Shown one piece after another: positions 41,091 through 49,505 of a stretch of 54,568 nt of DNA. The stretch lies in assembly GCA_021160245.1 (NCBI GenBank), contig JAGHCW010000149.1, positions 1 through 54,568 of the forward strand, in the 5' to 3' direction. Each line of letters opens with the position of its first letter. The first letter of the stretch is position 1. Under the pieces are notes generated by a model, which saw nothing but the letters and a program-made list of their open reading frames with translations, was not told the origin of the DNA and searched no databases. Origin of the DNA: a bacterium (GTDB taxonomy: Bacteria; B130-G9). Made by a program: the position numbers and the translations under genes.

Positions 41091-41909
41091 TCACTCAGCA
41101 CTACCTACGCTCGGGAGGCGGCCCGAGAGAGCCACCAAATCCGCCTGTGCCGCTTCCGATGCCACCTCCAAATCCGCCACCGGAGCCCGGAAACGACCTC
41201 CGGAGCTAAAGCGGAAGAGGCCAAGCCAGTACGGTTCACGGCAAAATATCCGCCTGTAAATGGTCAAGTGAAGCAAGACTATGATGACCATAAGCGGAAA
41301 CAGAATTATCCACATAACTGCCTTAGCCAACACGCTGTCACTCCCATCCGCGTTATGCCAAATACTGGAGCTTCCAGCCGACATCAGAATCACCCCGTGG
41401 GCGCCGGCCACGTGCTTGGCAACGGCTACGGTCCCAAAGAAAACGCCATCGGAGTATCCGTCTTGCTTTAGACGCGGTAAAAACTGGCTGTCGATCATTT
41501 GCCTAAGATCACGGCCGGTGAGCTTCGACCTCAGCCCATATCCCACCTCGATGTGCATCTGCCTGTCTTCTTTCGCAACGAGAATCAAGACGCCTGTGTT
41601 AAATTCCACTACCTTGCCCACGTTCCACTTCTTTGCGAGCCTAATTGAATAGGTCTTGATATCAAGCGGCGCAGAAGTCTCCACAATTGCCACGACCACC
41701 TGACAGTCGGTCTTCTTCTCAAGCTCTTCCAGTATTTCCGTGAGTAACTCTTCCCGATCAGCATCCATAACGCCAACATAGTCGTTCACGTAGCCCTTGA
41801 AAGCGGGTAACTTGGTCTTCGCAATGCCGGCAGGAACCATGAGCGCCATCGACAGACGTAGAAGAATCACGCAGAGAAATCGGCATCGCCAATGGCTCCG
41901 GACTACCAC
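41091..41909 (-). CDS. TPM-domain (YgcG-like) protein, second copy, with a frameshifted tail
   Basis: 272 residues from GTG 41909, which overlaps the stop of the first copy. A signal-like segment leads to LPAFKGYVNDYVGVMDADREE, the TPM domain (QVVVAIVETSAPLDIKTYSIRLAKKW, VLILVAKEDRQMHIEVGYGL) and one or two membrane segments (about 180-205). The end reads FSSGGRFRAPVADLE, out of family. Another frame just there encodes a Gly-rich tail (PGSGGGFGGGIGSGTGGFGG) ending at 41101, matching the Gly-rich tail of the first copy; a single base lost in the AAA run at 41191-41193 (minus-strand TTT) would explain it. No RBS is obvious. Confidence 0.75.
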   Translation of the reverse strand: MVVRSHWRCRFLCVILLRLSMALMVPAGIAKTKLPAFKGYVNDYVGVMDADREELLTEILEELEKKTDCQVVVAIVETSAPLDIKTYSIRLAKKWNVGKVVEFNTGVLILVAKEDRQMHIEVGYGLRSKLTGRDLRQMIDSQFLPRLKQDGYSDGVFFGTVAVAKHVAGAHGVILMSAGSSSIWHNADGSDSVLAKAVMWIILFPLMVIIVLLHLTIYRRIFCREPYWLGLFRFSSGGRFRAPVADLEVASEAAQADLVALSGRLPSVGSAE

Positions 41910-42691
41910 GAGCCGGACGCGCCGCCTCCGCCAAACGAGCCACCTCCAAAGCCCCCAAAGCCGCCTCCAAAGCCACCGCCGCTTCCGCCGCTGCCGCCAC
42001 CAGACCAGAAGCCGCCTCTGCGACCGAGCAGCGATCCAAACAGCAACATGCCGAGGAAGCCTCGCCGGCCGAAGAACAGGATGAACAGGAGCGGAAGCAA
42101 AAGACCCCCGCAAGCGGCTCGATGCCGTGTGGTTGGTTTTTTGACTCCAGTTGACGCCCCTGAGAGAGTGACGCCGTAGATTGAGGCGATGTGCTGGGCA
42201 ACGGCTGTTGTTCCGATGAGAATGCCCTCGGAGTATCGATTTTGCTTGAAATAAGGGGTGAATGCGCTGCGGATTATTCGCCCGCTCTGACCGTCAGTGA
42301 ACTTAGGCTCTAGCCCATATCCCACCTCGATGCGCATTCGTCTGTCGTCTCGTGCAACCAAGACCAGCACACCGTTGTCTTTCCCCTTCTTACCAATACC
42401 CCACTTCTGAGCCAGATCGACGGAATAGGTTTCGAGATCAAGAGGCGCGGTTGATTTGATGATGGCGACGGCCACTTGGGCGCCAGTCTTCTTGTCGAGT
42501 TCCCCTAACAGGTTCGTGAGATACTTCTCATGATTGGCATCTAAAAGGCCAACGTAATCGTTCACGTAACCCTTGAAAGCGGGCAGCTCGGCCTTCGCAT
42601 GGACGGCAGGGACCACGAGCGCTATCAAGAGACATAAAAGAATCCCGCAAAGAAATCTGCCTCGCCAATTCGTCATATCGGCAGGTCTCAT
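41903..42691 (-). CDS. TPM-domain (YgcG-like) protein, first copy
   Basis: 262 residues. A signal peptide (ending VHAKAELPAF) leads to the TPM domain (about 35-155: YVNDYVGLLDANHEK, QVAVAIIKSTAPLDLETYSVDLAQKWGIG, VLVLVARDDRRMRIEVGYGLE), a membrane segment (about 190-215) and a Gly/Ser/Phe-rich tail of about 40 residues ending GGGASGSW. This is the usual plan of YgcG-type proteins that accompany LemA; TPM domains in some plants and bacteria have phosphatase activity, but the bacterial role is unknown. ATG 42691 overlaps the stop of the upstream gene (ATGA). Confidence 0.85.
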   Translation of the reverse strand: MRPADMTNWRGRFLCGILLCLLIALVVPAVHAKAELPAFKGYVNDYVGLLDANHEKYLTNLLGELDKKTGAQVAVAIIKSTAPLDLETYSVDLAQKWGIGKKGKDNGVLVLVARDDRRMRIEVGYGLEPKFTDGQSGRIIRSAFTPYFKQNRYSEGILIGTTAVAQHIASIYGVTLSGASTGVKKPTTRHRAACGGLLLPLLFILFFGRRGFLGMLLFGSLLGRRGGFWSGGGSGGSGGGFGGGFGGFGGGSFGGGGASGSW

Positions 42692-43431
42692 AGCTCGTCA
42701 ACAGCGATGGCGAGCTTGTCCAGCTGCGCAAGATAGCTGGCAAATATCGTATCAACAGTCTTGGCATCAGGCACTTTCATGCCCTCCTTGAGCTTCAGAA
42801 TCTTAAGGAACGGGTCAGGAGAAATCTCGAAGACCTCAGCGGTTCTCTCGATGACCTCGCGCTTCCTTTCCGGCGGCTCCTGTTCCTTCAGCCGGAGCAT
42901 GTGCCTGAAGATCGGGTTGAATGAAGTCAGCGAGTCCACAAGAAGCGAGGCGATGCCCTTTCTCAAGAGGCCTCGCTCAAGGTAGCCTTGCCGGACCCTG
43001 ATCAACTTGCCCTTGAGCTCGTGCTCGCATTGAAGTCGAACGTTTGCCTTGTCAACCTCGAGAGTGTCGAAAAGGTCTTCGCCATAGAGCGTGACGTGGT
43101 TCTCCTTGATATCCGTGAACTCGATGGGGAATACGTCCGCCGACCGCTTTATGTGATCGTCGCTTAAAAAAAGCGGGGCGACGATGCCCTTCTTCCGGCC
43201 CTTTGCCACCGTTTTGAGGCTGCTCTTTAGCGCGGGCTGCGAGACCTCTCCGAGTATGACCATCAAGTTGATGTTGGAGTGCTTTCGGACAAAGTCCGGG
43301 CCCGTTGCGCTGCCATAGAGAATGATTGCTCTGAGGTTCTTACCAAGCACGCCGATCATCTCCTCGCAGTAGCGAGAGAGTGTGTCCCTGACGTCCGGAT
43401 TGAGGTCCGAGAGTCCCTTTAAGTCTGCCAT
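42688..43431 (-). CDS. Nucleotidyltransferase-fold protein with a degenerate active site
   Basis: 247 residues. The N-terminal part has the nucleotidyltransferase entry AIILYGSATGPDF (GS at 40-41), but where active enzymes carry Asp-x-Asp this protein has Asn53-Ile-Asn55 (SNINLMVIL). A middle region includes FPIEFTDIKENHVTLYGEDLF, and the end is helical with a conserved-looking tail. Loss of both metal-binding Asp residues suggests a non-catalytic binding or structural role. It lies between guaA and the TPM genes and overlaps the latter by ATGA; GAGGG precedes its ATG. Confidence 0.7.
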   Translation of the reverse strand: MADLKGLSDLNPDVRDTLSRYCEEMIGVLGKNLRAIILYGSATGPDFVRKHSNINLMVILGEVSQPALKSSLKTVAKGRKKGIVAPLFLSDDHIKRSADVFPIEFTDIKENHVTLYGEDLFDTLEVDKANVRLQCEHELKGKLIRVRQGYLERGLLRKGIASLLVDSLTSFNPIFRHMLRLKEQEPPERKREVIERTAEVFEISPDPFLKILKLKEGMKVPDAKTVDTIFASYLAQLDKLAIAVDEL

Positions 43432-43484
43432 ATTAGTGCCCTCTTTATTCGCTTATTTGCGCAGCTATGCAATTCCCGTGTAAG

Positions 43485-45065
43485 CTACTCCCACTCGATC
43501 GTGCTGGGCGGCTTTGAGCTTATGTCATATACAACGCGATTCACACCCTTAACCTCGTTCATGATGCGGCTTGACATGCGGGCGAGGACGTCGTGCGGGA
43601 GCCGTGCCCAATCGGCGGTCATGGCATCCAAACTCTCGACAACGCGGATGGCGATTGTGTTCTCGTAAGTCCGCTCGTCGCCCATTACGCCGACGCTTTT
43701 GACGGGCAGAAGTACCGCAAACCACTGCCAAAGGTCGCTCGATAGCGATGTTCGAGACACCTCGTCCCTGACAATGGCGTCCGCCTGTCGCAGCACTTCT
43801 AATCCCTCGTCCGTGATGGGTCCCAGGATGCGAACTGCAAGGCCCGGCCCGGGGAAGGGCTGCCGCTTGAGTATCTGGTCCGGGATGCCGAGCTCTCGAC
43901 CAATCAGCCTAACCTCATCCTTGAAGAGTGGCCTAAGCGGTTCGATAAGCTTCAGATTCATCCGCTCGGGAAGGCCCCAGACATTGTGGTGGCCCTTGAT
44001 GAGCGCAGATGGCCCTTTTACGGAGACGCTTTCGATGACATCGGGATAAAGCGTCCCTTGCGCAAGGAAATCGCAGGAGCCAATCGATTCTGCCGCCTCC
44101 TCAAAGACCTCGATGAACAGATTGCCAATTATCTTGCGCTTCTTTTGCGGATCAGAGACTCCATAGAGCGCTTCAAGAAACCTTTCGGTCGCATCTATTA
44201 CAATGAGGTTGATCCCCAGCCGGTCACCGAGCAGGAGCTTGACCTCGTCAACCTCTGCCTTTCGCAACAGGCCGTTGTCAACGAAGATCGCAACGAGATT
44301 GTCGCCTACAGCTTGCGTGAGGAGCTCCGCCACAACAGTCGAGTCGACGCCACCGGATGCTGCGCAGAGCACCTTTCCGTCGCCCACGAGTTCACGGATA
44401 TATTTTGTCTGTTCCTCCACGAATGAGACGGGAGTCCAAGTCGGCTTGCATTTACAGATTTCAAAGAGGAAGTTGCGAAGCATCCCCTTCCCCTCTGGGG
44501 TATGCGCGACTTCCGGGTGGAACTGAACGCCTATTATCGGCCTGCTCAAATGCCTAATGGCGGCAAAGGGCGAGTTAGGCGTCTTGCCAATAGCCACAAA
44601 GTCAGGAGGCAGCTTGTCAACACCGTCGCCGTGGCTCATCCAGACAGGGGTCTCGCTCCCGCCGTCGTCCGGAATGTCTCTAAAAAGGCCATCCGCATCT
44701 AGAATCGACAGATCGGCGCTCCCGTATTCATGTCTCTCTGCGCGGCAAATCCGGCCCCCAAAGGCCTCCACAATAAGCTGCATCCCATAGCATATCCCGA
44801 GTATGGGTATAGAGGATTCGAGAACCCGCCTATCCAGCAGAAGCGCGTCATCGCTCGAGATGTTGGAAGGGCCGCCTGAAAGCACGATTCCCTTAACATC
44901 ATCGGCCAACACCTCACTGATTTCGGTATCGAAGGGATGAACCTCAGAGTAAACGTTCTGCTCTCGTATGCGCCTCGCGATAAGCTGCGTGTACTGTGAG
45001 CCAAAATCCAGTATCACAATACGCCCGTCGGCTGTTTGATTTGGCAGAGCTTTATGAGCGCTCAT
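43485..45065 (-). CDS. guaA: GMP synthase (glutamine-hydrolysing)
   Basis: 526 residues. It makes GMP from XMP using glutamine and ATP. The N-terminal glutaminase domain has the nucleophile Cys in GICYGMQLI and VQFHPEVAHT; the PP-loop synthase domain has AASGGVDST; the C-terminal dimerisation domain ends in the highly conserved YDISSKPPSTIEWE. Length is typical. It lies 21 bases after dnaN, in the same operon, with no guaB in sight. Confidence 0.97.
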   Translation of the reverse strand: MSAHKALPNQTADGRIVILDFGSQYTQLIARRIREQNVYSEVHPFDTEISEVLADDVKGIVLSGGPSNISSDDALLLDRRVLESSIPILGICYGMQLIVEAFGGRICRAERHEYGSADLSILDADGLFRDIPDDGGSETPVWMSHGDGVDKLPPDFVAIGKTPNSPFAAIRHLSRPIIGVQFHPEVAHTPEGKGMLRNFLFEICKCKPTWTPVSFVEEQTKYIRELVGDGKVLCAASGGVDSTVVAELLTQAVGDNLVAIFVDNGLLRKAEVDEVKLLLGDRLGINLIVIDATERFLEALYGVSDPQKKRKIIGNLFIEVFEEAAESIGSCDFLAQGTLYPDVIESVSVKGPSALIKGHHNVWGLPERMNLKLIEPLRPLFKDEVRLIGRELGIPDQILKRQPFPGPGLAVRILGPITDEGLEVLRQADAIVRDEVSRTSLSSDLWQWFAVLLPVKSVGVMGDERTYENTIAIRVVESLDAMTADWARLPHDVLARMSSRIMNEVKGVNRVVYDISSKPPSTIEWE

Positions 45066-45086
45066 AAGCCGTACCGACCCATGAGG

Positions 45087-46301
45087 CTACCGGCCCATCG
45101 GCATTAGAATGCAAAGCTGGCTAGTCTCCTCTTCATCCGGCTTTATGACGCAACCGGAGGTCGGTTCTGTGAATTCGAATATCGCATTGTCGGTCTCAAT
45201 AGTTTTGAGAATATCCTCAAGGTAGGCCGCATTATAGTCTATCTCGAGATGATCCTCGAATCCCGGCCTAGTGCTAACGCCAAGCCCCGGCTCTTGCCCC
45301 GCGGACTCTGCCGCCGCCTCGCGTTCTTTCTGCTGCTTGGCGATCAGATCGGCTAGTCCGGCGCCCTCGAGCTCGGTTTGGACGCTATCTACCGCCTCGC
45401 CTATCTCGGGATCCTCTCCAATAAGCGTCATTAGGCCCTCTTTGAGAAAAAAGCCTATGCGGTGTGTTTTCGAATCCGAACAGACCGAAACTCGCTTCAG
45501 GACAGATAAGAGCTCCACCTTGTTGAGCTTAAGCTTGAATGACGATGACTTGGGAATCACCGCCTTGTAGTCCGGAAAATCGCTGTCTATCAAGGCCGAA
45601 ACGAGAGTTATCCTATCGTTCTTGAGGATTAGTCGATGCCTGTCTATGCCCATCTGAACTGCCTGGCTATCTGTGAATAAGCGCATTAACTCATTGATGC
45701 TATTCTTCGGAATAATAGCCGGTATCACCTCGTCACCCGTGCCCTTGTGCCCAATGTCGGCCACAATATGCGATAGCCTGTGGCTATCCGTCGAAACAAA
45801 GACCGTGCCCTCCGAGGCGCCCAGCTCCATCAAACCGCCATTGAGATACTTCCTCGCGTCATTCTCGCACATCGAGGCGAATATCTTGCCAAATGCTGAC
45901 TTCAAAACTGCGAAGTTGACATCGAATAGACAAGCCCCGTCATACTCCGGCATCGGCGGAAATTCCTCTGCCGGCAGTCCCACGATCTTAAAATGCGCAC
46001 GGCCGGAGTCTAGCTTAAGCCAGTTGCCCTCAGTCTCTACCGTGACCGCTTCCGCCGGAAGCTGCCTCGCTATCTCAAAGAGCCTCTTGGCGTGAACTAC
46101 AATTGCTCCCTCATTAGATACATCCGCGTTAACAACCTCCTGAATTGACACTGAAAGGTCTGTTGAATAAACCGTGATGCCCTTATCAGTTGCCTCCAAG
46201 AGAGTCTCAGATAGCATGGGATTGATGCTTCGCTGGCCCGCTATCCCCTGGATGTCCTGCAATCCTCGTAACAAATCCGCCGCCCGGGTCACAAATTTCA
46301 T
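45087..46301 (-). CDS. dnaN: DNA polymerase III beta subunit (sliding clamp)
   Basis: 404 residues. Three clamp domains are visible from MKFVTRAADLLRGLQDIQGI through GLPAEEFPPMPEYD, KSAFGKIFASMCEND, TDSHRLS, to EFTEPTSGCVIKPDE and the end QLCILMPMGR, the usual final strand. It is about 30 residues longer than typical clamps because of a Lys/Glu/Ala-rich insertion (about 318-345, AKQQKEREAAAESAGQEPG) in domain 3. AAAGGAGG five bases before ATG is a strong ribosome binding site. dnaA and recF are not next to it, so this is not an obvious origin region. Confidence 0.97.
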   Translation of the reverse strand: MKFVTRAADLLRGLQDIQGIAGQRSINPMLSETLLEATDKGITVYSTDLSVSIQEVVNADVSNEGAIVVHAKRLFEIARQLPAEAVTVETEGNWLKLDSGRAHFKIVGLPAEEFPPMPEYDGACLFDVNFAVLKSAFGKIFASMCENDARKYLNGGLMELGASEGTVFVSTDSHRLSHIVADIGHKGTGDEVIPAIIPKNSINELMRLFTDSQAVQMGIDRHRLILKNDRITLVSALIDSDFPDYKAVIPKSSSFKLKLNKVELLSVLKRVSVCSDSKTHRIGFFLKEGLMTLIGEDPEIGEAVDSVQTELEGAGLADLIAKQQKEREAAAESAGQEPGLGVSTRPGFEDHLEIDYNAAYLEDILKTIETDNAIFEFTEPTSGCVIKPDEEETSQLCILMPMGR

Positions 46302-46413
46302 ATCATCCTCCTTTGAAACAACTCAAGCGAATTAGTATCGCGCTCAACCCATGCCCTCAAACAGCACAACGGCAAATCGCCTCAAACGAAAGGGACCAAA
46401 AAACCGCTCTGCC

Positions 46414-46722
46414 TCAAACTTCAAACCGCCTCGCGCTCGGCGGCCTGTGACTTCTTAGCCGACTCAAAAGGAGCCGACTTGCCCTCAATACGACTTTGCG
46501 CCTCGAGGTGACCGCAACTGTCTGCCCAGTCTTTGGATTTCTCCTCTGCGCGGACTCATAATCCCTCGAAAAAAACGCCCCAAATCCTCTGAACTCGACA
46601 CGCCGACCTTCAGACAATGCACAGACAACGCTTGAGAGAAACTCATCGATCATCGGCTCGATTTCATCCTCAGGCATTGGTGTTTTCGCCGCTATCGTCC
46701 TCAACAGGTCCGGCCTATTCAT
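46414..46722 (-). CDS. HU/IHF-family DNA-binding protein
   Basis: 102 residues. The HU fold is clear: NRPDLLRTIAAKT, a helix, then GRRVEFRGFGAFFSRDY and RRNPKTGQTVAVTSRRKVVLRASRLLLSRL. The DNA-gripping arm has RNPKTG as in HU/IHF. The C-terminus is extended by a basic Arg/Ser/Pro tail (RSHRPPSARRFEV). Its ATG overlaps the stop of the DUF362 gene, so expression is coupled. HU-type proteins bend and compact DNA; a specific target is not evident. Confidence 0.9.
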   Translation of the reverse strand: MNRPDLLRTIAAKTPMPEDEIEPMIDEFLSSVVCALSEGRRVEFRGFGAFFSRDYESAQRRNPKTGQTVAVTSRRKVVLRASRLLLSRLRSHRPPSARRFEV

Positions 46723-47888
46723 TTATTCACCGGCTCATCGGCCTTTTTTTGTGCCCGCACTCTGCGCAGGATTCTGCCCCAGAACGACTGCTTGAGAACG
46801 ATGGCGCCGTGCGGGCATATCTCAAAACAACAATAGCATTTTATACATCTTGAATAGTCTATCCGGCAGTATTTGTCAATCATAATAGCGCCAACTGGAC
46901 AAATCTCGGCGCACAGACCACAACTTGTGCAATATTCTTCTTGAACCAAGACCACACCCCTGTAGAGGCCCAGAAAAAGGTCAGTCAGATGCTCCAAAAG
47001 CGGATTGGCTCGCAGCAGTAGTCGAGGCGGAATATCGAACTTGCATGTAACGTCCGAAAGCGGCTCACCAACGACCTCTATGCGGTCCAATGGTTCGGCA
47101 AGTCCCCTTGAAATCGTTTCCTTAACCGTGTGAACACTCCCCGGACCAAGACCCGCCACATTGCAGGCGACAACGTCGAGGTTGGCGCAATTCTTCGAAG
47201 CCAACACAAGGCCCACCTCTTTCCGCTCCCCTGACGCCGGACCGTGCCCCTGCATACCAATCACGGCGTCCATTAGGACAAGCCCTTTGCCGATGCCGGA
47301 ATAAAGATCAACAATCGCCTCGCAAAAAGTCTCATATCGCTTCAGCCGATGAAGCCGGCGCCTCTCCGACAGAGGCAGCGCACCGAACCAGTTCTTGACC
47401 GCGCCGGTGAAGACGGTCTGGACGTGTGTTTTCATCTTTGGTAGCGAGACAATCAGCTCGGATTCAAGCAAGAGCCGCGAGACTAGGACCTTTGTTATTT
47501 TCTTTCCACCGGGAATGGGAATCTCCTTGTACCCTTTGCTCGAGAGCGTGACAATCTTGGTCCCCTCCTCAAGACACATCGCCTCGTAGCCGGAGCTTCT
47601 GAAGCACTCGTCAGTAATGGAGAGCGGGCCGGGCGAATCTGATACCGTGGGCGTCGCGCCAAGGGCTTTCAGATGCCTGATTACTGCCCTTGTGAACTCA
47701 ATATGGGTATTTGCCGGAATCTCTTCCGTGCCGCCCGAGAGGTGGTTGATCTTGACCAGAACATCTTTGCCCCGGTAGAGGTTTTTGGCATTCGGTTCAG
47801 CTAGATCAAACGACTCCGCAATTGCCGGAGATAGTTCCCCTTGATCGTAGTTTCGGCATCTAACAATCGAGACTCTGTTGTCAATCAT
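46719..47888 (-). CDS. DUF362 protein with two C-terminal 4Fe-4S clusters
   Basis: 389 residues. The DUF362 part (about 1-300) has VSIVRCRNYDQGEL, VLVKINHLSGGTEEIPANTHIEF, SLPKMKTHVQTVFTGAVKNWFG and VVACNVAGLGPG. The C-terminal ferredoxin-like part has CTSCGLCAEICP and CIKCYCCFEICPHGA, two CxxCxxCxxxCP motifs for two 4Fe-4S clusters, then a basic tail. DUF362-ferredoxin proteins are widespread in anaerobes with unknown substrate. It begins 7 bases after the kinase gene and overlaps hupA-like gene by 4 bases. Confidence 0.9.
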   Translation of the reverse strand: MIDNRVSIVRCRNYDQGELSPAIAESFDLAEPNAKNLYRGKDVLVKINHLSGGTEEIPANTHIEFTRAVIRHLKALGATPTVSDSPGPLSITDECFRSSGYEAMCLEEGTKIVTLSSKGYKEIPIPGGKKITKVLVSRLLLESELIVSLPKMKTHVQTVFTGAVKNWFGALPLSERRRLHRLKRYETFCEAIVDLYSGIGKGLVLMDAVIGMQGHGPASGERKEVGLVLASKNCANLDVVACNVAGLGPGSVHTVKETISRGLAEPLDRIEVVGEPLSDVTCKFDIPPRLLLRANPLLEHLTDLFLGLYRGVVLVQEEYCTSCGLCAEICPVGAIMIDKYCRIDYSRCIKCYCCFEICPHGAIVLKQSFWGRILRRVRAQKKADEPVNK

Positions 47889-47895
47889 CTCTCGC

Positions 47896-49290
47896 TCATC
47901 GCTTGAGTTTTCTCTGGATCAGAAAGAGCAACGCTGAGAGCACAATCAGAGCGCCAAGAAGAAAGAATATCAACACTGAAGGATGCTGCCTCGAGAAATG
48001 CTGAATATATGCAATCGCTGCTCGCACATAGAGCGAGACCGAGCCCGGAACCTCATTGATTCCGCTAATGTATGTTTGATAGGCGCCATAATAGTCGAGC
48101 TGCTCCTCGTATTGCTTAGCGACACTGATGATATGTCTGACCATACCAGAGCTCTCAAAATGGGTCCGAATGGCAATGAACGCGACGACCGCAAGAAGTA
48201 ATATGAAACAAAACAGCGCGGCGCTTAGGAGGCGCCACTTCCGATCTGCCCAAATGGGTCGCCGCGACTCCGGCGCCTTGATTATGGGCGGGCGCTGAGT
48301 CTTGACTGGAACGGGCGTAGGGCTCTCCTCATCAGGAACACCCTCCGTCTGCTCAATACTCCGCTCCATGTGCTCCAGTATCTCGGTGCTCTTCCTGAAC
48401 CGTTTGCTCGGCTTCTTCGCCATTGCCTTCAGAATCATGTAACTGATCCACGGCGGCAGCTCCGGTCGAAGCCGCTTCGGAGATTCCGGAGGCTTTCTCA
48501 GATGAGCCATGATGAGTGCGACTGATGTCTCCCCGGTGAATGGCAGCTTCCCGGTGAACATCTCGTACATCACAACACCCAGCGAATAGATGTCCGATCT
48601 TGCGTCAACAGTCTTGCCACTAACCTGCTCCGGCGACATGTAGTCGGGCGTTCCGAGTATCATCCCAGTGTGCGAAATCGATCTGCCTCCGAGATGTCTC
48701 GCCAACCCGAAATCGACTATCTTGACGCCCAGATTCTTAGTGATAAGTATGTTCTGCGGTTTAATGTCACGATGCACAACACCAACTTGATGAGCAGCAT
48801 CCAGGCCGAGGCAGACCTGTGAGATGATCGTTTTGGCTTTCTGAATATCGAACTGGCCCTCGTTCCTGATCATTTGCTTTAAGCTCTGACCCTCCACAAA
48901 CTCCATCACAATCACGCATGAGCCGGCGAGCTCCAAGACGTCAAAGGGGCGTATCACGTTGGGATGGGCGACTCGCTTCGCAATCTTGAGCTCCCCTAGG
49001 AACCTCGCATGAACTCCCTCTTCGCTCATAATCGCCGGATTCAGGACCTTGAGGGCAACTGAACGTTTCGCCTCGAGGTCCTGGGCCCGGAATACCCGAC
49101 CGAAGCCGCCTTTGCCAACCTCAGAGATGATCTCGTAACGGTCAGCGACCTTCGCGCCGCTTTCGAACGAAGGAAGCTTGTCTATTCTCGTGGGCTCATC
49201 GTCCCCTGCTAGGAGACAGCCACAGCTCGGGCAATTAGCAATCGCATCTTCGATCACATTTCCGCATTCTGGACACTGTATCATCATCAA
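47896..49290 (-). CDS. PknB-type Ser/Thr kinase with an N-terminal zinc ribbon
   Basis: 464 residues. CPECGNVIEDAIANCPSCGC (6-25) is a CxxC...CxxC zinc ribbon. The kinase domain (about 52-320) has GKGGFGRVF (ATP loop), VALKVLN (Lys81), HRDIKPQN (Asp175) and DFGLAR (193-198), then GTPDYMSPEQ; all catalytic residues are present. After a Pro-rich linker come two membrane helices (about 352-375 and 440-458) around a roughly 60-residue external loop with a short TPR-like helix pair (YYGAYQTYISGINEVPGSV). It is the first gene of the long dnaN/guaA run. A sensor role for the loop is inferred. Confidence 0.9.
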   Translation of the reverse strand: MMMIQCPECGNVIEDAIANCPSCGCLLAGDDEPTRIDKLPSFESGAKVADRYEIISEVGKGGFGRVFRAQDLEAKRSVALKVLNPAIMSEEGVHARFLGELKIAKRVAHPNVIRPFDVLELAGSCVIVMEFVEGQSLKQMIRNEGQFDIQKAKTIISQVCLGLDAAHQVGVVHRDIKPQNILITKNLGVKIVDFGLARHLGGRSISHTGMILGTPDYMSPEQVSGKTVDARSDIYSLGVVMYEMFTGKLPFTGETSVALIMAHLRKPPESPKRLRPELPPWISYMILKAMAKKPSKRFRKSTEILEHMERSIEQTEGVPDEESPTPVPVKTQRPPIIKAPESRRPIWADRKWRLLSAALFCFILLLAVVAFIAIRTHFESSGMVRHIISVAKQYEEQLDYYGAYQTYISGINEVPGSVSLYVRAAIAYIQHFSRQHPSVLIFFLLGALIVLSALLFLIQRKLKR

Positions 49291-49505
49291 GGCCTCTACA
49301 TCGCCAAATTATGGAATCCCGAAACAGAGAATAGACTCTTAATTGCACGTCTCGCAACCCCTGCAAATCTTTCGAGAATGCGAGCCAATTCTCTGCAGTC
49401 ATTTCCGGCCTTCACAATCGGAATGCTATCTGATATTCTGCTGCCTTTGGTCAGTCTATTACAGGTTTACGGTTTAACAGCAAATGATTTAAGGAGAGCC
49501 GAGAC

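Noticed and set aside
45087-46301. Chromosome replication origin near dnaN
   Set aside because: No dnaA gene, no cluster of DnaA-box-like 9-mers and no AT-rich unwinding region were noticed in the flanks.
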